A stretch of DNA of 64,000 nucleotides from Bog-473 sp963744225 (lineage in GTDB: Bacteria; Actinomycetota; Acidimicrobiia; Acidimicrobiales; RAAP-2): the NCBI GenBank assembly GCA_963744225.1, contig CAVUSV010000003.1, positions 1 through 64,000 of the forward strand. The letters are read 5' to 3'. The position numbers were made by a program, and so were the translations under genes. The notes under the pieces were generated by a model. That model saw only the letters and a program-made list of their open reading frames with translations. It was not told the origin of the DNA and ran no database searches. This document shows positions 52,002-62,527 of this stretch, piece after piece. Position 1 is the first letter of the stretch. Each line of letters starts with the position of its first letter.

Positions 52002-52966
52002 GCCCGTCACTGCCCTCGGACCCGGCGACGCTGCTCGAACTGGCGCAAGACGGTGACCGCGTGGCTCTGGCGCGGCTGTTGTCCTACATCGAGCGCGGCG
52101 GCGACAGCGCGACCGCGGTTGCTCGCCTCGCGTACCGGTCGGATGTCCCCTACACGGTCGGCCTCACCGGCGCCCCCGGCGCAGGCAAGTCGACCCTGAC
52201 GGACGGGCTCATCTCGCAGGCCCGAGGCGGGTGGCCCGAGCCACCCGAACCGGTTCCCCAGATCGGAGTGCTCGCCGTCGACCCGACCTCACCGTTCAGT
52301 GGGGGCGCCATCCTGGGCGATCGCGTCCGCATGAGTCAGCATGCGCTCGACCCGAGCGTCTTTATCAGGTCGATGGCGACCAGGGGCCACCTCGGCGGCC
52401 TCTCGCTCGCTGTGCCCGATGCCGTCCGCCTGTTCGGCGCGGCCGGCATCCCGGTGGTCATCGTCGAGACCGTCGGCGTCGGGCAGATGGAGGTCGAGAT
52501 CGCGTCGGCCGCCGATTCCACGGTGGTGGTCGTCACGCCCGGCTGGGGCGACTCGATGCAGGCCAGCAAGGCGGGCCTGCTCGAGGTTGCCGACGTGTTC
52601 GTGATCAACAAGGCCGACCGGCCGGGGGTGCGCGAAGCGCGCCGCGACCTCGAACAGATGCTCGACCTGTCCCGGCCCGGCTCGTGGCGCCCCGAGATCG
52701 TCGACACGACGGCAACGTCCGGCGACGGCGTCGCTGAGCTCTGGCGCGCCGTGGCACGGCACCGGCACCATCAACAGAACGCGGGCCTGCTGGCGGTGCG
52801 GCGGTCCGATCGCCTGGCGGAGGAGCTGCGCCGGGTCCTCTTGGCCCGCTCGCATGCCCGCATTCACGAGCTGACCGCGGGGGAGGAATTCGCCACGGCC
52901 GTCAAGGCCCTCGCGGCCGGCGAGCTCGATCCGTACCAGGCCGCCGACCGCCTCCTGGCCGGTTGA
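51998..52966 (+). CDS. meaB: Methylmalonyl-CoA mutase chaperone GTPase MeaB/ArgK
   Basis: 322 residues, intact. G3E-type GTPase protecting B12-dependent methylmalonyl-CoA mutase. Walker A VGLTGAPGAGKSTLTDGLI, VLAVDPTSPFSGGAILGDRV, RMSQHALDPSVFIRSMATRG, VIVETVGVGQMEVEI and NKADRPG. Overlaps the murA stop (GTGA). The mutase genes are not in this window; enoyl-CoA hydratase follows. Confidence 0.95.
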   Translation: MSPSLPSDPATLLELAQDGDRVALARLLSYIERGGDSATAVARLAYRSDVPYTVGLTGAPGAGKSTLTDGLISQARGGWPEPPEPVPQIGVLAVDPTSPFSGGAILGDRVRMSQHALDPSVFIRSMATRGHLGGLSLAVPDAVRLFGAAGIPVVIVETVGVGQMEVEIASAADSTVVVVTPGWGDSMQASKAGLLEVADVFVINKADRPGVREARRDLEQMLDLSRPGSWRPEIVDTTATSGDGVAELWRAVARHRHHQQNAGLLAVRRSDRLAEELRRVLLARSHARIHELTAGEEFATAVKALAAGELDPYQAADRLLAG

Positions 52967-52975
52967 GACGTCGGG

Positions 52976-52987
52976 TACGGTGCATCG
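52976..52987 (+). promoter_or_regulatory. -10 element for leaderless enoyl-CoA hydratase gene
   Basis: TACGGT at 52976-52981 lies 6 bp before ATG 52988. Confidence 0.45.
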
Positions 52988-53761
52988 ATGACTGAGACCT
53001 TCGTCACTGTCGAGCGGCGACTCGACAGCGTGGCGCTCATCCGTCTCGACCGGCCCAAGGCGAATGCGCTCTCGGGCACGGTGCTCGAACAATTGCACGC
53101 CGCAGCGACGGCGATGCATGACGAGCTGCCCGGTGCAGTGGTGCTCTGGGGCGGCAGGCGGATCTTCGCCGCCGGAGCCGAGATCGTCGACCTGGAGGAG
53201 GGCCGGGCAGAGTCGGTGGGGGCCAACTTCACGCGCGCTCTCGGCGCGCTGGCCGGTCTCCCCCGAGCCACAATCGCTGCCGTAAACGGATATGCCCTCG
53301 GGGGCGGCCTCGAGCTCGCGCTGGCGTGCGACTTCCGTGTCTGCGCTGAAGACGCCCGTTTCGGCTTGCCCGAGGTCCTGCTCGGCGTGATCCCGGGCGG
53401 CGGGGGTACGCAGCGCCTGCCGCGCCTCATCGGGCCGTCGCGGGCCAAGGAGTTGATCTTGACCGGCCGGCAGGTCCGAGCGGAGGAGGCGCAGTCGATC
53501 GGCCTCGTCAACCGCGTCGTGGCGCCCGACGAAGTCCTCGAGGCCGCCTTGAACTGGGCGGCAGAACTGGCCGCCGGCCCTCTGGTCGCCCACGGCCTGG
53601 CCAAGGCAGCGGTGGACCACGGGCTCGATGGCACGCTGGCGGACGGGCTGGCCATTGAGCAGGGCGCATTCGTTGCCGCCGCCGGGACCGAGGACGCGTC
53701 TCGAGGCATAGCGTCGTTCATGGAGAACGGCCCCGGAAAAGCGACGTTTGTCGGACGGTGA
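52988..53761 (+). CDS. Enoyl-CoA hydratase/isomerase family protein
   Basis: 257 residues, intact crotonase fold. Oxyanion-hole segments IFAAGAEIVDL and AAVNGYALGGGLELALACDF; LPEVLLGVIPGGGGTQRLPR carries the second catalytic Glu region, so hydratase activity is likely. Role in fatty-acid or branched-chain acid breakdown; the MeaB gene upstream fits propionyl-CoA-linked metabolism. Confidence 0.9.
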   Translation: MTETFVTVERRLDSVALIRLDRPKANALSGTVLEQLHAAATAMHDELPGAVVLWGGRRIFAAGAEIVDLEEGRAESVGANFTRALGALAGLPRATIAAVNGYALGGGLELALACDFRVCAEDARFGLPEVLLGVIPGGGGTQRLPRLIGPSRAKELILTGRQVRAEEAQSIGLVNRVVAPDEVLEAALNWAAELAAGPLVAHGLAKAAVDHGLDGTLADGLAIEQGAFVAAAGTEDASRGIASFMENGPGKATFVGR

Positions 53762-53765
53762 CCTC

Positions 53766-55607
53766 TTGAGCTCACCTCCGATTCCGGTCAACTCCGGCGA
53801 TGGCGCCTTTGATCCCTCGGCGCGCTGGTTCCAGCACGCCGTGTTCTACGAGGTACTCATCCGGGGCTACTTCGACGCCAACAATGACGGCACCGGCGAC
53901 CTCCGAGGCCTGCGGGAAAAGTTGGACTACATGGAGTGGCTGGGTATCGACTGCATCTGGATGCTGCCGTTCTACCCGTCACCGTTTCGCGACGGCGGCT
54001 ACGACATCAGCGACTTCTTCAACGTCCACCCGGACTACGGGAGCATCAGCGACCTGGTCGCCTTCCTGGAGGACGCCCACCGCCGGGGGATCCGGGTGAT
54101 CGCCGACCTCGTCATGAACCACACCAGCGACGAACACCCTTGGTTCATTGAGTCGCGCTCCTCGAGGGACAACGCGAAGGCGGACTGGTACGTCTGGAAC
54201 GACGACGATCAGAAGTGGCCGGACGCCCGCGTCGTGTTCACCGACGTCGAGCGTTCCAACTGGACCTGGGACGACACCCGCCAGCAGTACTACTGGCACC
54301 GCTTCTACCACCACCAACCGGATCTCAACTACGAGAACCCCGAGGTCGCGGACACGATGATCGACCTCGTCAAGTTCTGGCTCGATCTCGGCTTCGACGG
54401 GTTCCGGCTCGATGCCGTGCCCTACCTGTACCAGCGCGACGGGACCTCGGGCGAGCACCTGCCCGAGACGCACGCGTTCATCAGGCGCATGCGCAAGCAG
54501 ATCGAAGCCGACTATCCAGGGCGGATCCTCCTCGCCGAGGCGAACGGGTGGCCGAGCGACGTTGCCGATTACTTCGGTGACGGGGACGAGTGCCACCTGT
54601 GCTTCCACTTCCCTCTCATGCCAAGGCTGTTCATGGCTGTCCGCAGGGAGCAGCGCTACCCGATCACCGAGATCCTTGCCCAGACCCCCGTCATCAACGA
54701 CGCCTGCCAGTGGGCCATCTTCCTGCGCAACCACGACGAGCTCACGCTCGAACAGGTGAGCGACGAGGAGCGGGACTACCTGATAGCCGAGTACGCCAAG
54801 GACCCGAGGATGAAGCGCCACATGGGCATCGGGCGCCGGCTGGCCCCGCTACTGGACAACGACCGACGCACCGCTGAACTGCTCTATGCCCTGATCTTGT
54901 CCCTGCCCGGCAGCCCCGTGATCTACTACGGAGACGAACTGCTCATGGGTGACAACATCTACCTCGGAGACCGGGACTCGGTACGCACGCCGATGCAGTG
55001 GTCGCCCGACCGCAACGGTGGCTTTTCGCAGGCGGACTTCGCACAGCTCTACCTGCCACCCCTTATGGATCCCGTCTACGGTTTCAGCGCCCTCAACGTG
55101 GAAGCGCAGTTGCGAAACCAGGGATCGTTCCTGCACTGGCTACGGCGGATGCTGAACGAGCGGCGCGCGCTGCCGGTCATGGGGGTCGGTGAGATGGAGG
55201 TCCTTCCGTGTGCCAACCCCTCCGTTCTGGCCTACATGCGCTCGGGCGAGGTGGCCGACATCCTGAGCGGCTCTGCCTCGACGAGTCCGTCGGTGAGTCC
55301 CTCTGTTGACGGCGCGTTGGACTGGGGCCGCTCGACGGTGCTGGCCCGTACCGTCCCCGCCGGGAACGAGAGCGAGGGCGACGAGGTGGTGTACCGGCAC
55401 CAGGCGGTGCTGTGCGTGCACAACCTGAGCCGCTTCGCTCAACCGGCCGAGCTCGCGCTGGCCAAATGGGCGGGTTCAACTCCGTATGAGGTGCTCGGGC
55501 GCGTCCCCTTCCCGGTCATCACCGAGGAGCCGTACACGATCACGCTGCCGCCCTACGGCTTCTTGTGGTTCGACCTGGCGCCCGAGGACAGGCCAGTCCA
55601 GGAATGA
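53766..55607 (+). CDS. treS: Maltose alpha-D-glucosyltransferase (trehalose synthase)
   Basis: About 613 residues, GH13. Interconverts maltose and trehalose. Conserved regions: DLVMNHTSDEHPWF, FDGFRLDAVPYLY (nucleophile Asp), ILLAEANGW (acid Glu), FLRNHDELTLEQVSDEERDY (third Asp). Opening WFQHAVFYEVLIRGYFDANN is TreS-specific. The start is uncertain: TTG 53766 and TTG 53748 are both in frame and no ribosome site is strong. A Ser-rich insert (SASTSPSVSPSVDG) lies in the C-terminal beta domain. The stop overlaps the maltokinase ATG. Confidence 0.93.
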   Translation: MSSPPIPVNSGDGAFDPSARWFQHAVFYEVLIRGYFDANNDGTGDLRGLREKLDYMEWLGIDCIWMLPFYPSPFRDGGYDISDFFNVHPDYGSISDLVAFLEDAHRRGIRVIADLVMNHTSDEHPWFIESRSSRDNAKADWYVWNDDDQKWPDARVVFTDVERSNWTWDDTRQQYYWHRFYHHQPDLNYENPEVADTMIDLVKFWLDLGFDGFRLDAVPYLYQRDGTSGEHLPETHAFIRRMRKQIEADYPGRILLAEANGWPSDVADYFGDGDECHLCFHFPLMPRLFMAVRREQRYPITEILAQTPVINDACQWAIFLRNHDELTLEQVSDEERDYLIAEYAKDPRMKRHMGIGRRLAPLLDNDRRTAELLYALILSLPGSPVIYYGDELLMGDNIYLGDRDSVRTPMQWSPDRNGGFSQADFAQLYLPPLMDPVYGFSALNVEAQLRNQGSFLHWLRRMLNERRALPVMGVGEMEVLPCANPSVLAYMRSGEVADILSGSASTSPSVSPSVDGALDWGRSTVLARTVPAGNESEGDEVVYRHQAVLCVHNLSRFAQPAELALAKWAGSTPYEVLGRVPFPVITEEPYTITLPPYGFLWFDLAPEDRPVQE

Positions 55608-56845
55608 CCGCAGAGCGCGACCAGGCGCTGCGCACGCTGATTGAGGCGTGGCTGGGGCAGCGCCGGATCCCTCTGGAGGCCGAGATCGACATCGAGCGCT
55701 CCGAGGTGCTGCTGACGGGCCGGCCGGGCCTCGTCGACATTGTCGCCCGGGTAGGGGACCGCCGGGCCCATGTGGTGGCCGGACTGCGCGCCGTCGGCGA
55801 CGAGCCGCACTTCCTGCGCTCCGGCGAAGAAGCTGCCCTCGGTCTGCTCGATGACGACCACGGACTCGCGGTGTGCACCGACGCGTTGCGCGACGCACAG
55901 CTGGCGCCCTTGGTGCTGGCCAAGGTGCGCGGGGTCGAGACGCGCCCTGGACCGGTCGCCGTGCTCCGTGACGATGACGACGCCACCGTGATCGACTGCG
56001 GCGATCGGGGCGACCTCATGGTGTTCCCGTGGCTCGACGACGCGACGCGGCCCGACGTCGACTTGATGGTCGGGCTGGACGAAGCGGGATTCAACCATGT
56101 GGCCGCGCCGCTGGTGCGTTGGGTTTGGGAGGGGCGTGACCTCGGCGTGGTACAGGAGCCGTTGGCGGACCGCTCCAGTGGCTGGGCCCTCGCCCTCACG
56201 TCCCTGCGGGACTTCTACGCATCGGGTGGCGCGCCTGAAGCGGCCGGCGGCGATTTCGGTGCTGAAGCCCGTGCGCTGGGCACCATGGCCGCCCGGATGC
56301 ACCTCGCCCTCGACCGCGCCTTTCTGCGCCACCACGAGCCGGTTGCGGCTTGGCTCGACGAGGCCGAAGCGGAGATCGCTGCGGCAGATCCGTCGCTCTT
56401 CGATGCGCCGGGCGTGGCCGACCTCGTCAAATGGCTCCGTGAGTCCGATGCGAGACTTCCTGTGATCCGGACGCACGGCGACTTCCATTTGGGGCGTACC
56501 GCTCGGACAGATCAGGGGTGGGTGGTCAGCGACTGCTCGCCGGGTGGCGTGGTCGCCGCGGGGAAATCGCCGGGGCGCCGCACCCCTTTGGCCGACGTGG
56601 CCGATCTACTGTGGTCGATGCATCACGCCAGCACCGCGGCGGCGGCGGAGCGAGATCCGGCCGGACGCCTCGGGCTTTCCGCGCTCGGCCAGGCCTGGGA
56701 GGCGCGGAACCGCCGTGCTTTTGTGACGGGCTACCTGGGCACCCCCGGCATCGGTGGCCTGGTTGGGCCCGATCGAGACCTGGTGCGCCGCCTGGTGTCG
56801 TTCCTCGAACTCGCCCGCTCCGTGCGGGAGGCGTCGAGACCCTAG
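55604..56845 (+). CDS. Maltokinase-like protein with altered DFE motif
   Basis: 413 residues, intact. ATGA overlap with treS. Maltokinases turn maltose into maltose-1-phosphate for GlgE glucan synthesis. The N-cap domain includes LLTGRPGLVDIVARVGDRRA; the lobe has WVWEGRDLGVVQEPLADRSS and RTHGDFHLGRTARTDQGWVV, where the catalytic HGDxHLGQ is intact except for Gln to Arg. The Mg-binding DFEGEP reads DCSPGG: the Asp is kept and the Glu lost. TPLADVADLLWSMHHAS is the usual next helix. Activity is likely but uncertain. Confidence 0.85.
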   Translation: MTAERDQALRTLIEAWLGQRRIPLEAEIDIERSEVLLTGRPGLVDIVARVGDRRAHVVAGLRAVGDEPHFLRSGEEAALGLLDDDHGLAVCTDALRDAQLAPLVLAKVRGVETRPGPVAVLRDDDDATVIDCGDRGDLMVFPWLDDATRPDVDLMVGLDEAGFNHVAAPLVRWVWEGRDLGVVQEPLADRSSGWALALTSLRDFYASGGAPEAAGGDFGAEARALGTMAARMHLALDRAFLRHHEPVAAWLDEAEAEIAAADPSLFDAPGVADLVKWLRESDARLPVIRTHGDFHLGRTARTDQGWVVSDCSPGGVVAAGKSPGRRTPLADVADLLWSMHHASTAAAAERDPAGRLGLSALGQAWEARNRRAFVTGYLGTPGIGGLVGPDRDLVRRLVSFLELARSVREASRP

Positions 56846-57825
56846 ATCGCCAGGGCGGAGACCTTGAGGGTCTCGGCCGCCTCCTCGGGTGAGATCACAT
56901 TGATGGCCACCCCGGTGCCCAACTCGAAGCCGGCCGTCGTGGTCGCCTTGGGCCAGATGTGGGCGTGCCAGTGGTAGGGCTCGCCGACCCGGTAAGGGGC
57001 GGAGTGGAAGACGATGTTGTAGGCCACATCGCCCACGGCCTCGGCCAGCTGCTGGAGTGTCCGCCGGATCGCCTCGCCAACGGCGAGAAGGTCCTCAGTG
57101 GGGCTCCGGTGCAGATGCGGATTGTGCTCCCGGGGCATGACCAGCATCTCGTAGGGGACCGCGCTCCAGAACGGGCAGACCACCACCACACGGTCGTTGG
57201 CGTAGATCACCCTCTCAGTCGAGTCTTCTTCTGCTTCGATCGTCGTGCACAAGAGGCACGATCCAACGAAGCGGGCGAAGCGAGCCTGTTCCTCGGCGAG
57301 CTCACGCGGGATGAACGACATGCCCAGCAGCTGCCCATGCGGGTGTTCGAGCGACGCACCGGCCTCGCGGCCCGAGTTCACGATGGCCTGCGTGTAACGG
57401 AGGTTGGGCTGCGAGGCGTGCTCCTCCAAGCGGTCTCGCAGGGCTGCCATGACGAGCTCGACCTGCTCCTGACTGAGCTGCCCCAAGGTGGCGTCATGTT
57501 CGGGGGAGAAGATCAAGATCTCATGGATGCCGCCGGCAGAGGCCTGGGTGAAGACAGGGCCGCGGTTGGCGACCACGAAGGGCTCGTCGCCCTCGAAGGC
57601 AGGGTAGAGGTTGGGTACGACCCGGACGAGCCAGCCTCCGGTCGGGCCATAGGTCTCGAGAGCGGGTGGCGTGTCCTCCTCGTTGCCAGGGCAGAACGGG
57701 CAAGGTCGGCCGAGTGAGTCGGGTAGCCAGAGGGAGCGGGTGACGAACGAGTAGGGCCGTTCAGATCGGCCGGGACTCACGACCACCCAACGGCCCGACA
57801 ACGGGTCGAGGCGCAACTGGTTCAC
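56842..57825 (-). CDS. galT: Galactose-1-phosphate uridylyltransferase
   Basis: 327 residues, intact. Leloir pathway. Zn site CPFCPGNEEDTPPALE, catalytic HPHGQLLGMSF (His-x-His), and second HIT-like half with EPYHWHAHIWPK. Start GTG 57825, as homologues begin NQLRLDPLSGRWVVVSPGR; the frame extending upstream to 58032 is not likely coding. Its stop and the maltokinase stop share CTAG, convergent. A short ORF ends on its start codon. Confidence 0.9.
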   Translation of the reverse strand: MNQLRLDPLSGRWVVVSPGRSERPYSFVTRSLWLPDSLGRPCPFCPGNEEDTPPALETYGPTGGWLVRVVPNLYPAFEGDEPFVVANRGPVFTQASAGGIHEILIFSPEHDATLGQLSQEQVELVMAALRDRLEEHASQPNLRYTQAIVNSGREAGASLEHPHGQLLGMSFIPRELAEEQARFARFVGSCLLCTTIEAEEDSTERVIYANDRVVVVCPFWSAVPYEMLVMPREHNPHLHRSPTEDLLAVGEAIRRTLQQLAEAVGDVAYNIVFHSAPYRVGEPYHWHAHIWPKATTTAGFELGTGVAINVISPEEAAETLKVSALAI

Positions 57826-57878
57826 CTGGGCACACCTTCGGGCGCCGGCAGGACCGCCAACATCGTGAATACCTTCAT
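57822..57878 (-). CDS. Putative galT leader ORF (18 residues)
   Basis: MKVFTMLAVLPAPEGVPR, with GGTGGAGGAAGAGC before the ATG (a stronger ribosome site than galT itself has) and a stop TGA overlapping the galT GTG. The layout suggests translational coupling. Could be a random short frame. Confidence 0.4.
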   Translation of the reverse strand: MKVFTMLAVLPAPEGVPR

Positions 57879-57972
57879 GCTCTTCCTCCACCCCTACGGT
57901 ACAGGTTCTGCTACCCGCGCAAGCGCCAGGGTCGCGGGATTTATCACTCGGGCTCCATGGACAGAGGAGAAC

Positions 57973-58482
57973 ATGTCGGGCATGCACCATCAGCCGGGCG
58001 GAGCCGCCTTCGACGTCGTGCTGCTGCTCCATGTGGGATGCGCCGTCGTTGGCCTCGTCACCACGACGACCGCCGCCGCCACGGCGACCCGGCTGCGGCG
58101 AGTCCTCCGATCACCGGCAGCGGTGCCCGAGCCGCTGCAGCGATACTTCAGCCCGGGATTCAACTGGGCCGGACGCTTCGTCTATGGCATCCCCGTCTTC
58201 GGCTTCGCACTCCTCGCCATGAGCCACGGGACCTACGCGCTGGGCGACGGCTGGGTTCTGGCGGGTCTGGCGCTCTTCGTCGGGGTCGCCGTCTTGGCGG
58301 AGGGGGTGATGTGGCCGGCCGAGCGACGGCTCCAAGCGGCCCTCGCGGCAGCCGAAACGGAGACCGGCACGATCGCCGACGCAGGACCGCTCGACAGGGA
58401 CGCCATGTCCATGGCGCGAACGGCCACCGCTGCCCTCGTCCTTCTGGTGGCGGGGACGGTCCTCATGGTGGCGCAACCGTGA
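57973..58482 (+). CDS. Four-helix integral membrane protein, DUF2269-like
   Basis: 169 residues. AGAGGAG before ATG 57973. Helices VVLLLHVGCAVVGLVTTTTA, FVYGIPVFGFALLAMSH, GWVLAGLALFVGVAVLAEGV and TATAALVLLVAGTVLMVAQ; His at the start of helix 1 (HVGCAVVG) resembles DUF2269/haem-type small membrane proteins. Cytoplasmic loop is Ala/Glu-rich. Function unknown. Divergent from galT. Confidence 0.7.
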   Translation: MSGMHHQPGGAAFDVVLLLHVGCAVVGLVTTTTAAATATRLRRVLRSPAAVPEPLQRYFSPGFNWAGRFVYGIPVFGFALLAMSHGTYALGDGWVLAGLALFVGVAVLAEGVMWPAERRLQAALAAAETETGTIADAGPLDRDAMSMARTATAALVLLVAGTVLMVAQP

Positions 58483-58560
58483 CGAGTAGAGGGCGAATCC
58501 TCTCGGAGTCGCCCTCTCACTCGCTCTTGGATCCCAGGAGGCCGGCCTGACTGCGCCGGT

Positions 58561-61500
58561 TTAGGAGTAGTGGCATCCACCGCCAACGGGCGGCCGACAC
58601 CCACCTCCTTGTCCGCCACCGCCGGAGCCACCACAGCCGCCACTACCACCATGTCCGCCCCCGCCCCCGCCTTGGCCACCGCCGCCACCGCCGACGTAGC
58701 CGCCATCGCCACCCCCGCAGCCGACGTGCTCGCTGGAGGACACCGACGATGACTGGTAGTAGGTGTTCCCGCCGTACGAGACCGTGATCGTCACGTTGCC
58801 GTCGATCTGGTTGGCCGTGAGGGTGCATGAGGCCACGCCGGACGAGTTGGTAATGCCTGTGCAGCTCTGGGCGGACCGGTAGCTCCCGAGCGTCATCACG
58901 ACGGGCTGGCCGGCAATCGGCACCCCGTTGGAAGTCAGGGTCGAAGTCAGGGTGAGCGTCTGCCCCTCGAAGGTCCCCGTTGGGCCGCTATAGGTGAGCG
59001 ACGTGGGCGCCTTCTTGACGACAAAGCAGTTCTTCCCGCTGCTCGGCAGAAGCTGAGTCGCGCTGGTGCCACCCGCAAACGACCCCGACACCGTGTAGGT
59101 CGAGGCCGGCTCGTTCGGTGTCACACTGCACGACGCCTTGCCGTTCGCGTTGGTCACCGCAGTGCACGACTGGGTGGCATTGAGGGTCAGTGTCAGTGTC
59201 TGCCCGCTCACCGGGGAGCCGGTCACGGAGTTGGTGAGTGTGCCGGTCAAAGTGGTGGGCTGCCCGTAGGTGCCGGTCCCCGCGCTGACGGTCAGGGTGG
59301 TCGGCGTGGAGATGGTGACGCTGGACGATGTGTTAGACGGTGCGTAGTAGGTGTCACCGGCGAAGGTGGCCGTGACCGGGACGGGGCTGGTCGTCTGGTT
59401 GACCTTGGCGATCACGCAGGACGCCGCACCCGTGGCATTGGTGGTCGCCGCTGCAGCTCTGGGAGGAGCTGCCCGATCCGAGGATGAAGACGACGCTCCG
59501 TCCGACGACGGGGTTCGTCCCCGAGTCGGTCGTGAGCACGCCCGAGAGTGTGGCCGACGAGCCGTTCGTCGCGCTCGTCGCTCCGGTGTAGGAGATGGCG
59601 GTCTCCTCGTGCGTCACCACGAAGGTGTTGGAACCCGTGCTGGCCTCGAGGTGGGGCCACGGCGTGGTGTCGCCGGCGAACGATGCCGAGAGGTTGTACG
59701 ACCCGGCCGGTTCCCCCGGGGTGAGGGAGCAGGACACGACCCCGCTGGCGTTGGTGACACCGCTGCACGACTCGGTCCCATTCAGCGTGAGCGTGACCGG
59801 CTCGTTGGCGGCCCCCGCGTTCGTGTACGTGTCGATCAGCGTCGCCGAGACCGTGGTGGCATCCGAGTAGTCACTCGTCGCCGGGGACACTGTCAGGACG
59901 GTGGGCACCTGCACGGGGCCGACCTGGACGGTCGCCGTTGCCGCTGCCGACTGGTAGTAACCGTCGCTGGTGAAGCCGACGCTGATCGGCACCGGGCCGA
60001 CCACTTGGTTCACATTGTTGATGGTGCACGACGCCGCGCCAGTCGATGTCGTGGTGCCGGTGCATGTCTGGGCACTCGACCCGCTTCCGAGAACGAAAGA
60101 GACCGTGCGACCCACGACCGGGGTGGCACCCGAGTCCGCGGTGAGGACGCCCGAGACCGTGAGGTTTTGCGTGTTGAAGACGGAGGTCGGCCCGGTGTAC
60201 GTGATCCCGGTCTCTTCCAGGGTGACCACGAAGGTCGACATGCCGGAGGACGGAATGAGCTGGAGCGGTAGAGCGCTGTCTCCGGCGAAATTCCCAGAGA
60301 GCGCATAGGACGCCGCGGCCTCACCCGGGGTGACGCTGCACGAAGCCGTTCCGGTGGCGTCCGTGGTTCCGGTGCAGGTCTCGGTCCCGCTCAGGGTGAG
60401 GACCACGGGCTCGCCCGCGATGGGGGCGTTGGTGATGCCGTCGGTCAGCACACCCGACACCGTGGTGGCGTCGGTGTAGTCACCGGTGGCAGGCGCCACC
60501 GTGAGGACAGTCGGTTCCGTCACGGACAGCGTGTTGGTGGCGGTTGCGGTGGTGTCGTAGGTGTCGCCCGCGAAGTTGGCCGTGATGGGCGTGGACGTCG
60601 CCGGTTGATTGACGGTGGCGATCGTGCAGCTCACGTTCCCGCTGACGTCGGTGGTGGCGTTGCACGACTGGGCCGTTGTCCCCGTACCGATCGTGAAGGT
60701 GACGACCTTGGTGGGCAGGGGAGTACCCGCGGTTGGCGTGGCGGTCGTCAGCGTGCCCGAGAGAGTGACGGGCTGCCCATTCACGGCGGCCGTCGGGCCG
60801 GTGTAGGTCAGCGAGCTCGAGTCAGGCGTGACCGTGAAGTTGCTCGAGGAGCTGTTGGAGCCGATGGGCGTCGACGTCGAGGCGTCGCCCGCGAAGGACG
60901 CGGTCAGCGTGTAAGAGCTGGAGGGTTCGCCAGGCGTGATGACGCACGTGGCGGTTCCCGTGACGTCGGTGTTGGCGGTACACGACTCTGTCCCGTTGAG
61001 GGTGAAGGTCACGGGTTCGTTGACGATCGGCTGACCCGTGCTCGGGTTGTCCAGTGTGGCCGAGACCGGCGTGGGCGTGGAGAAGTTACTTGTGACGGGT
61101 TGGAGCGTGAGCGTCGACGGCGTCGTGGTCGTCGTCTGAGGCGGCGTCGCCACCTCCTTCTGGTTGGCGACGGAAAGCCCGTAGAGCGTGCCCGAGTGTG
61201 TCGCGATGGTCTGCATGAGCGCCCCGCTGGCGAGGTTGACCTGGTAGATGTCGCCGGAGGCCGAATCGCCCGTCCAGAAGGAAGTGCCGCTGGGATCGAC
61301 GCTGATGGCGAAGAGCTGGCCGCCGCAGTTGGTCATGGACGAGCACGGATAGGTCTGAATGACGTTTCCGTTGGGGTCGAGCAAGAGGTCAGCGTTGGAG
61401 TCCGCCACCAAGACGTCTCCGTTGGCCAGAATCTTGAGCTCGAAGGCCGAGACCGGCAGGCCTGTCGATGAATCAGAGGACGGAAACGGCACGTTGTTGA

Positions 61501-62074
61501 AGTTCGGGCCCTGAGTGTTGGTGCACTTGTTGTAGGTCATTATGTTGGTGCCCTCGGTGGTGTAGTAAAAGGTGCACTCGTTGCTGGCGAGGTCGATCCA
61601 GTCAACGCCGTAGAGCTGGGTGGCGACCGGTCCGATGTCGGGCAGGCGCTGCCCACTTGGTGAGAACACTGCGATGTACGGCGTCGTTTGCTGACCCACG
61701 TAGAGGTTGCCTGCGTTGTCGAAGGTCAGCGACAGCGGGTTCGTCAGACCGGACGCGAACGTTGGCAGCGGCGCGCCGGAGGGCGAGTACTCGCTGATGG
61801 TGCCGTTGGTGTCGTCGGTGACATAGAAGTTCCCGTTGGCATCCCAGGCGCTCCCGGCCGTGTAGGGCTCGCTCGTGTTGTCGACCAGAGCGTTGAGGAG
61901 GTTGCCCGAGGTCGGGTCGTAGATGTTGACGGTCGAATTTCCCACCGACGCGAAGACCTGGCCCGACTGGGTGACGGTCGTTGCGGTCGTCCCCGAGGCG
62001 CCTGCTGACTTGGCGGGGCTGAAGAGGAGTCCGATGGCGCCCAGGAGAAGGACCACAGACAGTCCAAGCGCCAT
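58561..62074 (-). CDS. Large secreted propeller plus Ig-repeat surface protein, one frame break
   Basis: About 1170 residues. Signal RRMALGLSVVLLLGAIGLLF; residues ~35-330 form an NHL/SMP-30-like propeller (SAWDANGNFYVTDDTNGTIS, LSLTFDNAGNLYVGQQTTPY); then about eight Ig-like (Big_3_5 type) domains alternating with VTLTLNGTESCSGVTNASGV-type units, each with a Cys pair; the tail is Gly-rich (GGGGGGQGGGGGGHGG) with several Cys and ends CHYS. An extra base near 59455 splits it. The start at 62074 is a guess; GTG 62080 or 62187 are alternatives. Likely cell-surface adhesion or matrix role (inference). Confidence 0.8.
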
Positions 62075-62527
62075 ACGTCGCACCGCGGCGCCATAGCCAG
62101 GCGCTGACTCGTTCCGGCTCTCGGCGCGGTGAGTCGGTCCGCGGCCGTGCCCATCTGTGTGCGCTCGAGCAACCGACAGTCTCACTACCGCCCCCTCGCA
62201 CTGCACGGCTCCCAGATGCCGTGATCCCGTGTTGCACTTCCGGTTCGATGGGACCGAACACATTCGTGAACCGAGCGTGAATCATCGTCGGAGCGGTCCC
62301 ACCTCTCGCATCCAAATATGAAGCCAGAAGGTGAATGGCAACAGGGGCTAAAGGACTAGTTGCCGCGGTGACGCAGTGACAATTGGCTCGGTGTTGACGG
62401 GCCGGCGCGGGCATCGTCCACTTGGACGGCGGCGGTGTTCAGCCCGCCAAGGACTCCCAACATTCAGCCGAGACCGAATCTGCGCACCGGACCTGGGTGT
62501 CCGCTGCGCAGCCACGTCGACGGTCAC
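62075..62527. other. Intergenic region between the two Ig-repeat genes
   Basis: No separate gene. The frame of the lower gene stays open to 62263 and its N-terminus may extend into it. The rest should contain its promoter. AT-richer than its surroundings around 62290-62380. Confidence 0.3.

Noticed and set aside
58567..58720. Low-complexity GC repeat as separate element
   Set aside because: It is the Gly-rich coding tail of the Ig-repeat protein.
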